Origin: JOPF133 sp035505095
GTDB taxonomy: Bacteria > Acidobacteriota > Terriglobia > Bryobacterales > Bryobacteraceae
Direction of reading: 5' to 3'
Assembly: GCA_035505095.1 (NCBI GenBank)
Contig: DATJRE010000358.1
Location: forward strand, 1-36,604
Length of the DNA stretch: 36,604 nucleotides
Shown here: positions 7,989-16,980 of the stretch, one piece after another
How the letters are laid out: the number at the start of each line of letters is the position of its first letter
Numbering within the stretch: position 1 is the stretch's first letter
Notes under the pieces: generated by a model
Told to the model about the DNA's origin: nothing
The model's database searches: none
Seen by the model: only the letters and a program-made list of their open reading frames with translations
Translations under genes and position numbers: made by a program

Positions 7989-10058
7989 ATGGACGATCCG
8001 CGGGAAGCCAGTCAACTGAACTCGTCGCAGCGCTTGCATCTTCTGACTAGCTGCCAATACGCCGACAAGCTGCTTTCTGAAATCGAGGCTACCCTGGTGG
8101 CTTCGCAATCCAAATCGCCGTTCCCTAAGTTTCTGCCCGACCTGTCCCCGGCCGAAGCCAAAGTCGTCCAGGATTACATTGCCCGCATGCGCGCGCAGTT
8201 GGTACGCATCCTGGCCGGCGAGGGCGTTTCGATTCCCCCGCCGCAGATCGGGTCGCGACGGTCCATCCGCATCACCCTGGGGTTTGTCGAGATTGCCTTC
8301 GACGAGTGCCGTCCGAAGCGCATGACGGGCTACGGCGACCTGTCGCCCGACGCCGCCACCGGGATCGCCGGCCTGGTGGACGAAATCCAGGGCATCGTTT
8401 CGCGGCTGGATTCGTACCTGGCGCAGGACCGGTCGGCGGGCCTGTCCGAGCGGCTGGAGCGGCTGGAGCGCGCGGGCAGTGAGGTGGCGCTGGTGCAAAC
8501 GCTCGAACGGGCCATCAGCCAGCACGGCCTGGTGGAATTCCACCCGGCGCTGGCCACCATCATCGACCGGCTGGAGACCGACACGTTTGAAATCGCCGTT
8601 TTCGGGCGGGTGAGCTCCGGGAAGTCGTCGCTGCTGAACCACATCGTGGGGCAGGACCTGCTGCCCGTGGGGGTCACTCCCGTGACTGCGGTACCCACGC
8701 GCCTGGCTTACGGCGCCGAGCCGCGCGCGATGGCCTGGTTTGCCGACCGCAAGCCGGAACCGTTCGCCATCGGCCGGCTGGCGCAGTTCGTCAGCGAGCA
8801 GCACAATCCCGCCAATGCGCAACACGTCACCCGGATCCTCGTCGAACTGCCGGCCGAACAGCTTCGCCAGGGTGTGGTCTACGTGGATACGCCGGGCCTG
8901 GGCTCACTGGCGACCGCGGGCGCCGCCGAAACCCGGGCCTATCTGCCGCGCTGCGATCTGGGAGTGGTGCTGATCGACGCCGGGTCCACGCTTACCGAAG
9001 ACGACCTGGCAACGGTGCAGGCGCTCTACGATGCCGGCATCCCCGCGTCGGTTCTGTTGAGCAAGGCCGACCTGCTGGCGCCCGCCGACCGCGACCGCGC
9101 CCTGAATTACGTGGCCGGCCATCTCCGCTCGGATCTGGGGCTGGACCTGCCGGTGCACGCCGTCAGCATCAAGCCCGAGTACAGTTACCTGCTGCAGAAT
9201 TGGCTGGACACCGGCATCCTGCCGCTGTATGACCGGCACGCGGAACTCGCCCGGCAATCGGTGAGCCGGAAGATTGGGGCGCTGCGGCTGGGGGTCGAGG
9301 CCGCCCTGCAGGCGCGCCTGAAGCGTTCCGGGACGCGGCTGGATGCCGGCCGCTTGGAGAGCCTCGACCGGAATCTGCGCACCGCCGCCGGCCGGATTGC
9401 GCAGGCGCGCACGGAGAGCCTCGACCTGGCCGATGCCTTCCGCGACGCCGCGGACCTGTTCATTCACGAAGCTGCCCAAAACCATGCCGGCGCGCGTCAG
9501 GGCAGCATCCGTGACCTGGTGGAACAGGCCGCCGCGGAACCGGCCGGGCAGATTGCGTCCTTCATCCGGGAAGCCGCCGTCGCGGCCGGAAGTGTGCTGG
9601 CGCAAACCGCGCAGGTGCTGCAGATCGACCAGGGGCCGGAGGCCGGCGAGCTGCAGGGGGTGCTGAAGAATATGCCGCGGTTCGACCTGGGCAGCCTCGC
9701 CGTGGAAGTTCGCCCCAGCAAGGTGGCGGAGCTTTTGGGCCGCCGTTGGGCGGTTGCGAGCCTGGAGCGGCGCATCCGCTCGCAGGCCGGCGACGAGATT
9801 GCGGGCGCTGTGGTGGCGCATGCCCGCGTGTTGCACGCCTGGGTGCGCAAGACCTTCGCCGAATTACAGGAGCAGTTCGACAGTTTCGCGGGGGCGTACC
9901 GGGCGCACGTGGACCGGCTGTCGGCCAAGCCCACCGCCGGCGGGGACGAGCAGGCGTTGCGGAACGATCTGGCGGCCCTCGGCGCTCTTCCGGAAGATGC
10001 CACCGAGCGGGCTGCCGAATCGGCCGCCGAACGCGCCGCGCCCGGCACGGCCGCGTGA
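7989..10058 (+). CDS. Dynamin-like GTPase
   Basis: The 689-residue protein has the GTPase motifs of the dynamin superfamily. G1 is GRVSSGKSS at 206-214. G2 is the TPVTAVPT loop, whose threonines are typical of bacterial dynamins. G3 is DTPGLGS at 300-306 and G4 is SKAD at 358-361. About 200 residues precede the GTPase domain and form an unrecognised helical region. About 310 residues follow, helical with long heptad-like runs, as expected for the stalk of a membrane-remodelling dynamin. No transmembrane segment is visible. The ATG at 7989 is favoured because GGTGGTGAG lies just upstream; GTG 7980 and TTG 7974 are alternatives. The next two genes follow closely on the same strand. Bacterial dynamins act in membrane fusion, stress repair or phage defence, and which applies here is open. 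Confidence 0.85.
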   Translation: MDDPREASQLNSSQRLHLLTSCQYADKLLSEIEATLVASQSKSPFPKFLPDLSPAEAKVVQDYIARMRAQLVRILAGEGVSIPPPQIGSRRSIRITLGFVEIAFDECRPKRMTGYGDLSPDAATGIAGLVDEIQGIVSRLDSYLAQDRSAGLSERLERLERAGSEVALVQTLERAISQHGLVEFHPALATIIDRLETDTFEIAVFGRVSSGKSSLLNHIVGQDLLPVGVTPVTAVPTRLAYGAEPRAMAWFADRKPEPFAIGRLAQFVSEQHNPANAQHVTRILVELPAEQLRQGVVYVDTPGLGSLATAGAAETRAYLPRCDLGVVLIDAGSTLTEDDLATVQALYDAGIPASVLLSKADLLAPADRDRALNYVAGHLRSDLGLDLPVHAVSIKPEYSYLLQNWLDTGILPLYDRHAELARQSVSRKIGALRLGVEAALQARLKRSGTRLDAGRLESLDRNLRTAAGRIAQARTESLDLADAFRDAADLFIHEAAQNHAGARQGSIRDLVEQAAAEPAGQIASFIREAAVAAGSVLAQTAQVLQIDQGPEAGELQGVLKNMPRFDLGSLAVEVRPSKVAELLGRRWAVASLERRIRSQAGDEIAGAVVAHARVLHAWVRKTFAELQEQFDSFAGAYRAHVDRLSAKPTAGGDEQALRNDLAALGALPEDATERAAESAAERAAPGTAA

Positions 10059-10072
10059 CGGGACAATGAGTT

Positions 10073-10954
10073 ATGGACCCGCCCGTCGATTCCCGGCAGT
10101 ACATCCTGGCGCTTGAGCTGCGGGCGCTGGACGACTGCCCGGCGGATTTTGCGGTGCCTCCGCCGCTGGCCGGTTTCGAAGCTGGCTTGTTTCTGCCGCG
10201 CGACGATCCCGATTGGTTCGGACGCTCGGCGTACCCTCCGCGCATCCTGCTGCTGAAAGACGGAGCGTTGCACATTCTCTCTCATCCGAGCGTGGGCGAG
10301 CCGGCCGGGCAGTGTGTACTGCGGCGCGTCTCGGCGGTGGAATCGGCCCACATGCTGCTGAAAGGCCGGCTGCGCTTCAGCGGCCCCGGATTCGATTACA
10401 CGGTGCGCTACAACACCCGCGGTTTTCCGGCGGTAGCCCGGTTCCTGGGCCGCTTGCGCCAGGAAGTCCTGGGAAGCACCGGTGCGCCGGAAGCTCCGCC
10501 GGTCGATTTCGGCGGCGCACTGGATCTGAAATTCGCCAACGCCTTGTCGCGGGAACTGGACGCGCCGGAGGCCGTTGAGGTGCAGCTTTTCCAAGCGCCG
10601 CGCGAGGTGCGGTTGCGAAGCTGGCTGCTGCGCCGCCGGCGCTCGATGCCCGGCGATTTGCTGGCGCTCACCAGCCGCCGGCTGCTGTGGATCACGGATC
10701 GCGACAAAAGTTCGCGCGCGCGCTACGGCAGCATCGCGCGGTATGCGCCGCTTGATGCGGTGGAGGGGATCGCCGCGGCGGCGGGCGGCGGCGGGCCAGC
10801 CGTCCAGGTGACCCTGAACCACGGCTTGTCATGGCAAATTCCCTTCGCAGGCGAGGCCGCGGAGGACTGCCGGCAACCGGCGGAAGAGTTTGCCGCGGCG
10901 CTTGCCGCCCAGAAGAGGCGCCATGCATCCGGCCGGACCGAACTCCGCCGATAG
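10073..10954 (+). CDS. Unrecognised protein with two PH-like segments
   Basis: This 293-residue protein has no family I can name. It contains two stretches that look like bacterial PH-type beta barrels. In the first, ILLLKDGALHILSHPS is followed by LRRVSAVESAHMLLKGRLRF (residues about 60-110). In the second, GDLLALTSRRLLWITDR is followed by SIARYAPLDAVEGIAA (about 200-240). The pattern (strand, turn, LWITDR, then a hydrophobic position before a basic or acidic turn) is typical of bPH domains that bind membranes or proteins, but the call is tentative. There is no signal peptide or membrane helix. It starts 14 bases after the dynamin-like gene, and its last 32 bases overlap the next gene, so the three are surely co-expressed. 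A membrane-targeting partner for the GTPase is a reasonable inference. Confidence 0.6.
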   Translation: MDPPVDSRQYILALELRALDDCPADFAVPPPLAGFEAGLFLPRDDPDWFGRSAYPPRILLLKDGALHILSHPSVGEPAGQCVLRRVSAVESAHMLLKGRLRFSGPGFDYTVRYNTRGFPAVARFLGRLRQEVLGSTGAPEAPPVDFGGALDLKFANALSRELDAPEAVEVQLFQAPREVRLRSWLLRRRRSMPGDLLALTSRRLLWITDRDKSSRARYGSIARYAPLDAVEGIAAAAGGGGPAVQVTLNHGLSWQIPFAGEAAEDCRQPAEEFAAALAAQKRRHASGRTELRR

Positions 10955-11879
10955 CGGCGCGCCCGACCCGGAAGCCAGCCGCCTGGTGGCCTGCCTGCAG
11001 TCGCTGATGGAGGGCGAATCCGCGGTGGCGGAACTGGCTGCCTGCGGGCCGCGCGCCATCCCTCCGCTGCGCGAATTCCTGCTCGCGGGACGCGTGGCCA
11101 GCGTGCCGCAGCCGCGCATGTGGGCGGTGGACGCGCTGGCCTTGTTGGGCGCCAGAGAGGTGCTGATCGAGTACCTGCAATCGTCCGTCTCCGCGGCGGA
11201 TCCGCAACTACAGTTTGCCGAGGATGCCGTCCGCAACACCGCGGGCCGGCGGTTGAGCGCCTGGCGCGACGACCAGACTTTCGAAATCCTGCTGACGGTG
11301 GCGCGAAGACGCCAACTTCCGGGGGTCATTGAAACCCTGGCGGGATTCGGGCGCGTGGAAGCCATGCCTTGCCTGGACCGGGCGCTCGAAGACGACCTTT
11401 GCCGGGGCGCGGCCGAAGACGGATTCCGTAAGCTGGGGCCGGCGGCACGCGGCGCGCTGCTGGTCTCGGCCGCGACGCCGCTGCCGCTGGGCGGCGAGGA
11501 GACGCCCTCGAGCCTCTGCCGGCGGCGCAGCGTGCTGGGGTTGCTGGCGGAGATCGGCGTGGAACCGGAGAACTGGCCGGAACTGCGGCCGCTCTTGGAG
11601 GAGCGCGACCCCGAGATGCTCACCAGGCTGGCGCAGATCGCCGCCACGGTGGCGGATGCGGAGGGCCGCGCCCGCGCCGCCCGCGCGCTGGTGGGCGCGC
11701 TCGAAGGCCTGCCCTGGTTCGTCCGGAAGGACGCGGAAGCGGCCCTGGTGGCGCTCGCGCCGGAATCGCGGGCGCCCATCCAGGCCGAGGTGGCGCGCCG
11801 TTCGGCCAAGCCGCCGCTGGTACGGGCCGGCGATGAGGTGCTGCGAATGCTGTTGCGGATCAGGCCCCGAACTTCATGA
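10923..11879 (+). CDS. HEAT-type helical repeat protein
   Basis: The 318-residue protein is built of Ala/Leu/Arg-rich helical pairs. Segments such as AELAACGPRAIPPLREFLL, then RMWAVDALALLGAREVLIEYL, then IETLAGFGRVEAMPCLDRAL and ARALVGALEGLPWFVRKDAE, show the A-x-x-A-L-x-x-L-G spacing of HEAT/ARM repeats. Such proteins are scaffolds for protein-protein contact, and no enzyme motif is seen. The ATG at 10923 (MHPAGPNSADS) is preferred over the upstream in-frame start at 10890, whose residues are a shadow of the preceding gene. It overlaps the PH-like gene by 32 bases. Its last 20 bases overlap the convergent ATPase gene. Together with the GTPase and PH-like protein it looks like a complex made of motor, adaptor and scaffold. 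Confidence 0.65.
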   Translation: MHPAGPNSADSGAPDPEASRLVACLQSLMEGESAVAELAACGPRAIPPLREFLLAGRVASVPQPRMWAVDALALLGAREVLIEYLQSSVSAADPQLQFAEDAVRNTAGRRLSAWRDDQTFEILLTVARRRQLPGVIETLAGFGRVEAMPCLDRALEDDLCRGAAEDGFRKLGPAARGALLVSAATPLPLGGEETPSSLCRRRSVLGLLAEIGVEPENWPELRPLLEERDPEMLTRLAQIAATVADAEGRARAARALVGALEGLPWFVRKDAEAALVALAPESRAPIQAEVARRSAKPPLVRAGDEVLRMLLRIRPRTS

Positions 11880-12624
11880 CCGTATCGATGCGCAACGGCG
11901 AGAATTTGATCTGCCGCCCCGCCCGGTACTGCGGCTCGGTGGCCAGCCGGCACATCTCGATAATCTGCCCCGGATTTCCATGGGCGCTCTCCAGGGTCTT
12001 GTCGCGAAACGTGGCCAGATCCAGGCTACGGAGTCCGAAATGAGTGGCGGCGGCCTCGAACAATTGCCCGGCATCGTGCGCGGATAGCGGCGGGATGGAG
12101 AGCGCCTGGGCCGGATTCCAGAACAGCCTGGCCAATGCTCCCAGACTGGGCACGTCCCGCGCGGCGGCGAAGAGCGCCATGCCGCGGGTGTGGTAGATCC
12201 GCTGCAGGAAACGGTAGGTGGGAAAGCCGGCGCCGGCGATTCCGTCGAGGACCATTGGCACGGGCGATTTTTCCATCGCGGTCCAGAGGAGGCCCTTGAG
12301 GTGAAGGCTGGTTTGCGCCGAGAGCCAGGCTTCCGGATCGGCCGGAGGTGGAGAGAAACCGTCCGCGGACGCCGCTGCCCGCCGGGCGAATTCGGCGTGC
12401 CGGGCGCCGAGGAGACCGCGCGCCATGGCGGTGAGCAGGGCATGCAGAGTGGGCGCCCATGCCACGTAGAGCACGCGGGGATTGACGGCCAGCGCTTCCT
12501 GAATGAGCCTGGTTTTGCCACATCCCCTCGGCCCCAGCAGCAAGAGCGGTTCGCCCGACCGAAAGGCCCGATTCAGCCGTTCGCTTTCGTGGGCCCTTCC
12601 GAGGAACGGGATTGGTTGCGGCAT
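11860..12624 (-). CDS. P-loop ATPase of the AAA / STAND-like type
   Basis: The 254-residue protein opens MPQPIPFLGRAHESERLNRA, the usual lead-in of AAA_16/archaeal-type ATPases. A Walker A motif follows (LLLLGPRGCGKTRLIQEA, about residues 26-43). A Walker B-like strand is VPMVLDGIAG, and a sensor-like ALFAAARDVP comes later. The C-terminal part (LSAHDAGQLFEAAATHFGL, then HGNPGQIIEMCRLA) has the small helical lid seen in these ATPases. No effector domain is attached. The start at 12624 is chosen over an extension to 12729 because GGGGAA sits about 11 bases upstream and the extension lacks family character. It is convergent with the HEAT gene and upstream of no same-strand gene in close spacing. 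The substrate is unknown; orphan ATPases of this class often act on DNA or as regulatory switches. Confidence 0.7.
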   Translation of the reverse strand: MPQPIPFLGRAHESERLNRAFRSGEPLLLLGPRGCGKTRLIQEALAVNPRVLYVAWAPTLHALLTAMARGLLGARHAEFARRAAASADGFSPPPADPEAWLSAQTSLHLKGLLWTAMEKSPVPMVLDGIAGAGFPTYRFLQRIYHTRGMALFAAARDVPSLGALARLFWNPAQALSIPPLSAHDAGQLFEAAATHFGLRSLDLATFRDKTLESAHGNPGQIIEMCRLATEPQYRAGRQIKFSPLRIDTVMKFGA

Positions 12625-12747
12625 GCTATGAGTTCCCCGCGGCGGTGCGGGCGCCGGCGCCAACCCGGCTCCTGACTTGAGGTTAGCAGCAAATCCCAAT
12701 TGCCGGCAATTTTGCGCGCGGGCGCACAACGGCGCACAACGGCGGCC

Positions 12748-14589
12748 TTACCGGGCGAGTTGAACGCGCAGGGACCGGGCCGTCGCCCCGTTGACCGCCC
12801 GCGGCTCAGGCGGCAGATACGCCTCCGCCAGCGCCTCGAATTGCTCGGGCTGCACCAGCCGGAAACGGAGCTCCAGGTTCGAGAGGCCGGCTAACTCGCT
12901 GAGCATGCTCTCGCTGGGGACTTCCGAGGTGACCACGTGAAGCTGCCCCGCGGTTACCCGGTACGGCAGAACCTTCCAACGGCGGGCGGCTTCGGCGGGC
13001 AGAATGCGGGTGGCAGTGCGGTTGACCACCAGATTATCGGGAATGCCCAGCGGAATGCCGGTTTGGGTGCTGAGCGCGCTATACAGACGCTCGCACGGGA
13101 GACCGCGCTTCTGCATCAGGTACTCGCCAAGGCGCATGCCCTCGGGACAGGCGCACAGGGCGTCTTCCAGTTCGCCCATGCTGATCCAGCGCATGCGCAC
13201 CAGCACTTCACCCAGACGGGGACGCCCCGGCACGGCCGAACCGGGAGGCAGGTACACGTGATCGGTTTTGACCCAATCCAGGGAGCGCCGCTGCCAACGG
13301 GCGCCCAGAAATTGGCGCACGGCCTTGACGGTGGCCATGAAGTTCACCAGGTTGCCCCAGGGCAGCCGCAGCGGCGCCGCGGCGGCGAACCGCCATCCGT
13401 AAATCCGGCTGCTGAGCCACATCCGGACACCCAGTTGCACCAGCGAGATCCACAGCGTAACCCCGCAGCAGGCGCAAGCCCACGGGGGCATCTCGCGTCC
13501 CAGATCCCACGCCTGCACGTTGCGGCCGGCCGCCAGCCATCCGGCGAGACCATAGAGCAGCGCCAGATTGGCGAACGGGGAAAGCAGGCTGCCCACCAAG
13601 CCTTTGCGGTCGCGCCAGAACCAGTAGATCTGCTTCCAGGGCGCGCGCCAGCCGTGCCGCTCCCAGCTTTGCAGGGCGATGCCGGCCACCCAGCGGCTGC
13701 GCTGGCGGACGGCGGCCGACCAATGGCGCGGAAAATACTCCCGCGTGGCCAGCAGGCCCTCGGAAGAAAAACGCAGGGGGACAAAGATCTGCGGGTAGCC
13801 TAGGGCATGCAAGCCGTAGCCGTTTTCGTAGTCCTCAGTGAGGCATTGCGGATCGAAAATGCGGCCGCCGCGGGTGGCGGCCAGGCGTTCCAGCGCGCTT
13901 CGCTCGAAGCCGGTTCCTACCCCGTTGGAGGGCAGAAAACCGCCCAGGCACTGGCGCACCGGGATATCCTTCTGCTGATATTCCCCGAATTCGTCGCAAT
14001 ACAACCCGTGGGTGAATTCCCGGATGCCCGTGGGCAGGGCCAGTACGGGCACCTGCACCATGGCGTAGTCCTTCGACAGGAAGTTGATCATGCGCAGCGA
14101 ATCGGGATGGATGAGGTCCTCGGCATCGTGGGTCATGATCACGTCGAAATGGCAGCCGTGAATCACCTCGAAACACCGGAGGAAGGCGTAGATGGAGTTG
14201 AGGTTGTCGCCTTTGGAGGTCGGCCCCTTGCGGGCCCCCATGGCCAAGTGGACCCTTGGATGGCGCGCCGCGGCATCCGACACCGCCCGCACGGTGGCCT
14301 CGTCGTTGGGGTAAACCCCCACGAAAATGTCGTAGTTGCGGTAGCGCAGCGCGGCCAGATTATGGTCGAGCATCTGGCCGATGACGCCGTTTTCGCGCCA
14401 CAGGGGCACCAGGATGGCGATGCGGCGTTCCGGGCAGGCGTCCAGTTCCTCGGCCGCCGGCCAGCGAAAACCGCCCCGGCGCGTCAGGAAGTAGACCACC
14501 GTAATAAACAGGTCGTCCAACCCGCTGATCAGAATCCACAGCGCCATGGGCGCCAAAATGAGCAGAATTCCGTGGTCGAGCCACTCCAT
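12748..14589 (-). CDS. NfrB-like membrane glycosyltransferase with MshEN domain
   Basis: This 613-residue protein has an N-terminal membrane anchor (WLDHGILLILAPMALWILIS) and a family-2 glycosyltransferase core. The core motifs are DAED at 155-158, GTGFER near 225-230, TED at 251-253 and QRSRW at 296-300. More membrane helices follow at about 335-395. The C-terminal region carries two RLG-x-x-L units (RLGEVLVRM at 458, RLGEYLMQK at 486), the pattern of the MshEN (GspE N-terminal) domain, a known binder of cyclic di-GMP. This architecture is that of NfrB, the inner-membrane enzyme of a c-di-GMP-dependent surface polysaccharide that phage N4 uses for adsorption. No NfrA outer-membrane partner is seen nearby. 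Cyclic di-GMP control is inferred from the domain. The sugar product is unknown. Confidence 0.8.
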   Translation of the reverse strand: MEWLDHGILLILAPMALWILISGLDDLFITVVYFLTRRGGFRWPAAEELDACPERRIAILVPLWRENGVIGQMLDHNLAALRYRNYDIFVGVYPNDEATVRAVSDAAARHPRVHLAMGARKGPTSKGDNLNSIYAFLRCFEVIHGCHFDVIMTHDAEDLIHPDSLRMINFLSKDYAMVQVPVLALPTGIREFTHGLYCDEFGEYQQKDIPVRQCLGGFLPSNGVGTGFERSALERLAATRGGRIFDPQCLTEDYENGYGLHALGYPQIFVPLRFSSEGLLATREYFPRHWSAAVRQRSRWVAGIALQSWERHGWRAPWKQIYWFWRDRKGLVGSLLSPFANLALLYGLAGWLAAGRNVQAWDLGREMPPWACACCGVTLWISLVQLGVRMWLSSRIYGWRFAAAAPLRLPWGNLVNFMATVKAVRQFLGARWQRRSLDWVKTDHVYLPPGSAVPGRPRLGEVLVRMRWISMGELEDALCACPEGMRLGEYLMQKRGLPCERLYSALSTQTGIPLGIPDNLVVNRTATRILPAEAARRWKVLPYRVTAGQLHVVTSEVPSESMLSELAGLSNLELRFRLVQPEQFEALAEAYLPPEPRAVNGATARSLRVQLAR

Positions 14590-14925
14590 CGCGGTCCCCA
14601 GACTGGTTTAGTAGTGCAGCGGACCCGATTCTCTCAATTTTCGCAGAAGGGGAGAAAAAAGATCGGGGGCGGAGAAAAAAGGCTGGCGCCGGGGTGCGCG
14701 GGACGCGATGCCCTGCAATAGGGGTGCCCGCAATTGGGTGCTCGGAACGAAGTGCGCCGCAGAGGGGTACCCGGCAATGGGTGCCTGCGACCAGGTCTCT
14801 GACCGCGAGATTGTTGTGCAGTTGCGCGGCGACGCTCCGTTGAAAGTCATGACGCGATGTGCGCCGCAACAAGGTGCCCCGCAACGGAGGTACTTCCGCC
14901 GGCTTTGGCCCGCCTAACCGTTCGC
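14590..14925. repeat. Gap with short imperfect direct repeats
   Basis: This 336-base gap lies upstream of the glycosyltransferase and downstream of the methyltransferase, and holds no gene. It contains two imperfect 21-base copies at 14721-14741 and 14764-14784, both of the form GGGGT-x-CCCG-CAAT-GGGTGC, 43 bases apart. A more diverged relative lies around 14865-14885 (GGTGCCCCGCAAC). The spacing and partial match suggest local duplication or regulator half sites for the glycosyltransferase promoter. No promoter is obvious. Confidence 0.4.
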
Positions 14926-15939
14926 CTAACCGCGCGTCGCCAGGATGGCGTCCAGGGGCGCGCCGGTGCGCCAGCCTTCCACCGACGCGAAACCGGCATC
15001 GCGCAGCAGGCGGGTATACTCTCCCAGGCTGCGTTCCCGGCCCTCGGCGCAGATCAACATATTTAATGACTGCAGGTTGGCCGGGAGCGGGCCGACCCCG
15101 TCTTCGTTGAGCAGCTTCTCGGCCACCAGCAATCCGCCCTCGGGCGGCAGCGCCGCGACGATTTTCCGTAGCAGGCGGCCGATTTTCTCCTCGGTCCAAT
15201 CGTGCAGGATGCGGCCCACGGCGTACAGATCGGCGGGCGGGAGGCCATCCTCGAAGAAGTCGCCCTCCAGCACCTGGATGCGCTCGCGGGCGGAGGAAAG
15301 CGCCACCTGCTCGCGAGCCATGGCGGCCGGACCGGGCAATTCGAAGACAATGCCGCGCAGGCCGGGATAGCGCTCGCAGGCGGCAATGGTGAGGTGGCCG
15401 GTGGCGCCACCGAGGTCGGCGAGGGTGGTGAAGCGGCTCAGGTCGAACGCCGTGACCACCCGCGGCGAACTCAGCATGCCGAAACCGTGCATGCCGCGCA
15501 GGAAGGCGCGCTGCGCCTCGGGGGTGCGGAAGAAGTGGTTGAAGAGCGGGCCTTCCAGGCCGAACGTCTGGGTCCAGCGGTGCGAACCTTCCCGGACCGC
15601 GTCGGCCAGGTGGCCCCACATGGGATAGAGCGCCTGGTCCGAGTATTCGATGTAACCGCTGAGCGAATAAGGGCTTCCCGACCACAGATAGGCATCCGCA
15701 ACGGGGTGGTTGGCGTACCGGTCCTGGCGCTTCACCAGCAGGCCGAGGGCGGCCGAGGCGTCCAGCAGCCGTTCAATGGCGCTGACGTCGGCGTTCAGCT
15801 CGCCAGCCAGCGCGGAGGCCGTGGAGGGACGCTGGTGCAGGCGGTCGAAGATGCCCAGGGCGAGGGCCGTAAACATGGTCTTCGAGCCCCGGAAGGCTTC
15901 AATCAGATCGACGACGGGAGAGGGATCGGGAGGATTCAT
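14926..15939 (-). CDS. SAM-dependent O-methyltransferase (acetylserotonin/hydroxyneurosporene type)
   Basis: The 337-residue protein has a winged-helix dimerisation domain at the N-terminus (STASALAGELNADVSAIERLL, then DASAALGLLV). A Rossmann methyltransferase domain follows, with the SAM-binding glycine motif LADLGGATGHLTIA, then GDFFEDGLPPADLYAVGRIL and HDWTEEKIGRLLRKI. The histidine in ILHDW is the conserved catalytic-region residue of plant-type O-methyltransferases. The substrate is a hydroxylated small molecule that cannot be predicted. The ATG at 15939 overlaps the stop of thiL by four bases (ATGA), so the two genes are translationally coupled. The longer in-frame extension to 16434 runs antisense-free but inside thiL and is a shadow. 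The link with thiamine metabolism is positional only. Confidence 0.85.
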   Translation of the reverse strand: MNPPDPSPVVDLIEAFRGSKTMFTALALGIFDRLHQRPSTASALAGELNADVSAIERLLDASAALGLLVKRQDRYANHPVADAYLWSGSPYSLSGYIEYSDQALYPMWGHLADAVREGSHRWTQTFGLEGPLFNHFFRTPEAQRAFLRGMHGFGMLSSPRVVTAFDLSRFTTLADLGGATGHLTIAACERYPGLRGIVFELPGPAAMAREQVALSSARERIQVLEGDFFEDGLPPADLYAVGRILHDWTEEKIGRLLRKIVAALPPEGGLLVAEKLLNEDGVGPLPANLQSLNMLICAEGRERSLGEYTRLLRDAGFASVEGWRTGAPLDAILATRG

Positions 15940-16871
15940 GGGTTGCGGAAATGGTCGAAGCCGAGCGCTTCCAGGGGCTGGCCCGCGAGCAACACGACCC
16001 CCGGCCGGCCTTTCTGCATGGTACCAATTCGCGTGAGCGGGAGGGTTTCGAAACGCGCCGGGACGCGGGTTCGCGCGGATACCGTGAACAGCAATTCGTA
16101 ATCTTCGCCGCCGTGGAGGGCCTGCGCGAGGGAAGCGCCGGGGAAGACCGGCGGCGCCTCGATTTGGGCTTGCAGGCCGGAAGCCAGGGCCAGGCGATGC
16201 AGGTCGAGCGAGAGGCCGTCGCTCAGGTCCATGGCGGCGGTGGCGCGCAGGCGGGTGCGCAGGAAGCGGCCCAGCGCCAGGCGCGGAACCGGCCGCAAAT
16301 GGCGACGCCAGCCCGGACCGCGGCCGAGCGCCAGCCCCAGCGCCGAGCCGCCCAAAGCGCCCGAAACGTAGACGGCATCCCCCGCGCGGGCCGTATCGCG
16401 GCGCAACGCGCGCCCGCGCGGGGCAGCGCCGCACACCACGATGTCGCAGAATAAGGTTTCAGCGCGGGCCAGGTCGCCGCCGGCCAGAGGAACGCCTTCC
16501 TGGCGGGAGAGGCGCAGCAATCCGCGGTAAAAGCCGTCCATGAAGCGCTGGTCCGCCCAGGGGGGAAGAGCCAGCGAGACCAGGCAGAACCGCGGCGTGG
16601 CGCCCATGGCGGCGATGTCGCTGAGGCCACGGGCGAGCGCCTTCCAGCCCAAGTCCAGGGGGCGGTGGGTGCCGGGAAGGAAGTGGCGGCCTTCGATCAG
16701 CATGTCGGTGGTGAAGAGCAGGTCTTCGCGCGCGCGCGGCCGGAAGATGGCGCAATCGTCGCCGATGCCGAGGGCGAGCCTGGTGGCGCCGCGACCGGGG
16801 GCCACGGCGGCCAGGCGGGCGATGCGTCGGATGGCCGTTTGCTCGTCAATCGGGCGTTTGTGCTTGACCAT
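15936..16871 (-). CDS. thiL: Thiamine-monophosphate kinase
   Basis: ThiL phosphorylates thiamine monophosphate to the active cofactor thiamine pyrophosphate in the cytosol. The 311-residue protein shows the family signatures: GIGDDCAIF near the N-terminus (metal-binding Asp pair), TTDMLIEGRHF, a central LAGGDLARAE, DLSDGLSLDL and a later GGEDYELLF, which binds the substrate. The length is typical. The ATG at 16871 (MVKHKRPIDE) is preferred. An in-frame ATG at 16919 would add 16 hydrophobic residues not expected for this cytosolic enzyme. Other thiamine genes are not in view. The methyltransferase gene follows with a 4-base overlap. The gene is divergent from the cold-shock gene. Confidence 0.93.
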   Translation of the reverse strand: MVKHKRPIDEQTAIRRIARLAAVAPGRGATRLALGIGDDCAIFRPRAREDLLFTTDMLIEGRHFLPGTHRPLDLGWKALARGLSDIAAMGATPRFCLVSLALPPWADQRFMDGFYRGLLRLSRQEGVPLAGGDLARAETLFCDIVVCGAAPRGRALRRDTARAGDAVYVSGALGGSALGLALGRGPGWRRHLRPVPRLALGRFLRTRLRATAAMDLSDGLSLDLHRLALASGLQAQIEAPPVFPGASLAQALHGGEDYELLFTVSARTRVPARFETLPLTRIGTMQKGRPGVVLLAGQPLEALGFDHFRNP

Positions 16872-16980
16872 ACAAAGGGCAGGTGAGAGAATACCTATCG
16901 CAATTGTAAAGCTTGGCATTGCGCGATTCCGGGCGCGAGCCGCAGGAGCGCGCGACCGACATTATTTGAGGAGAAGGTGA

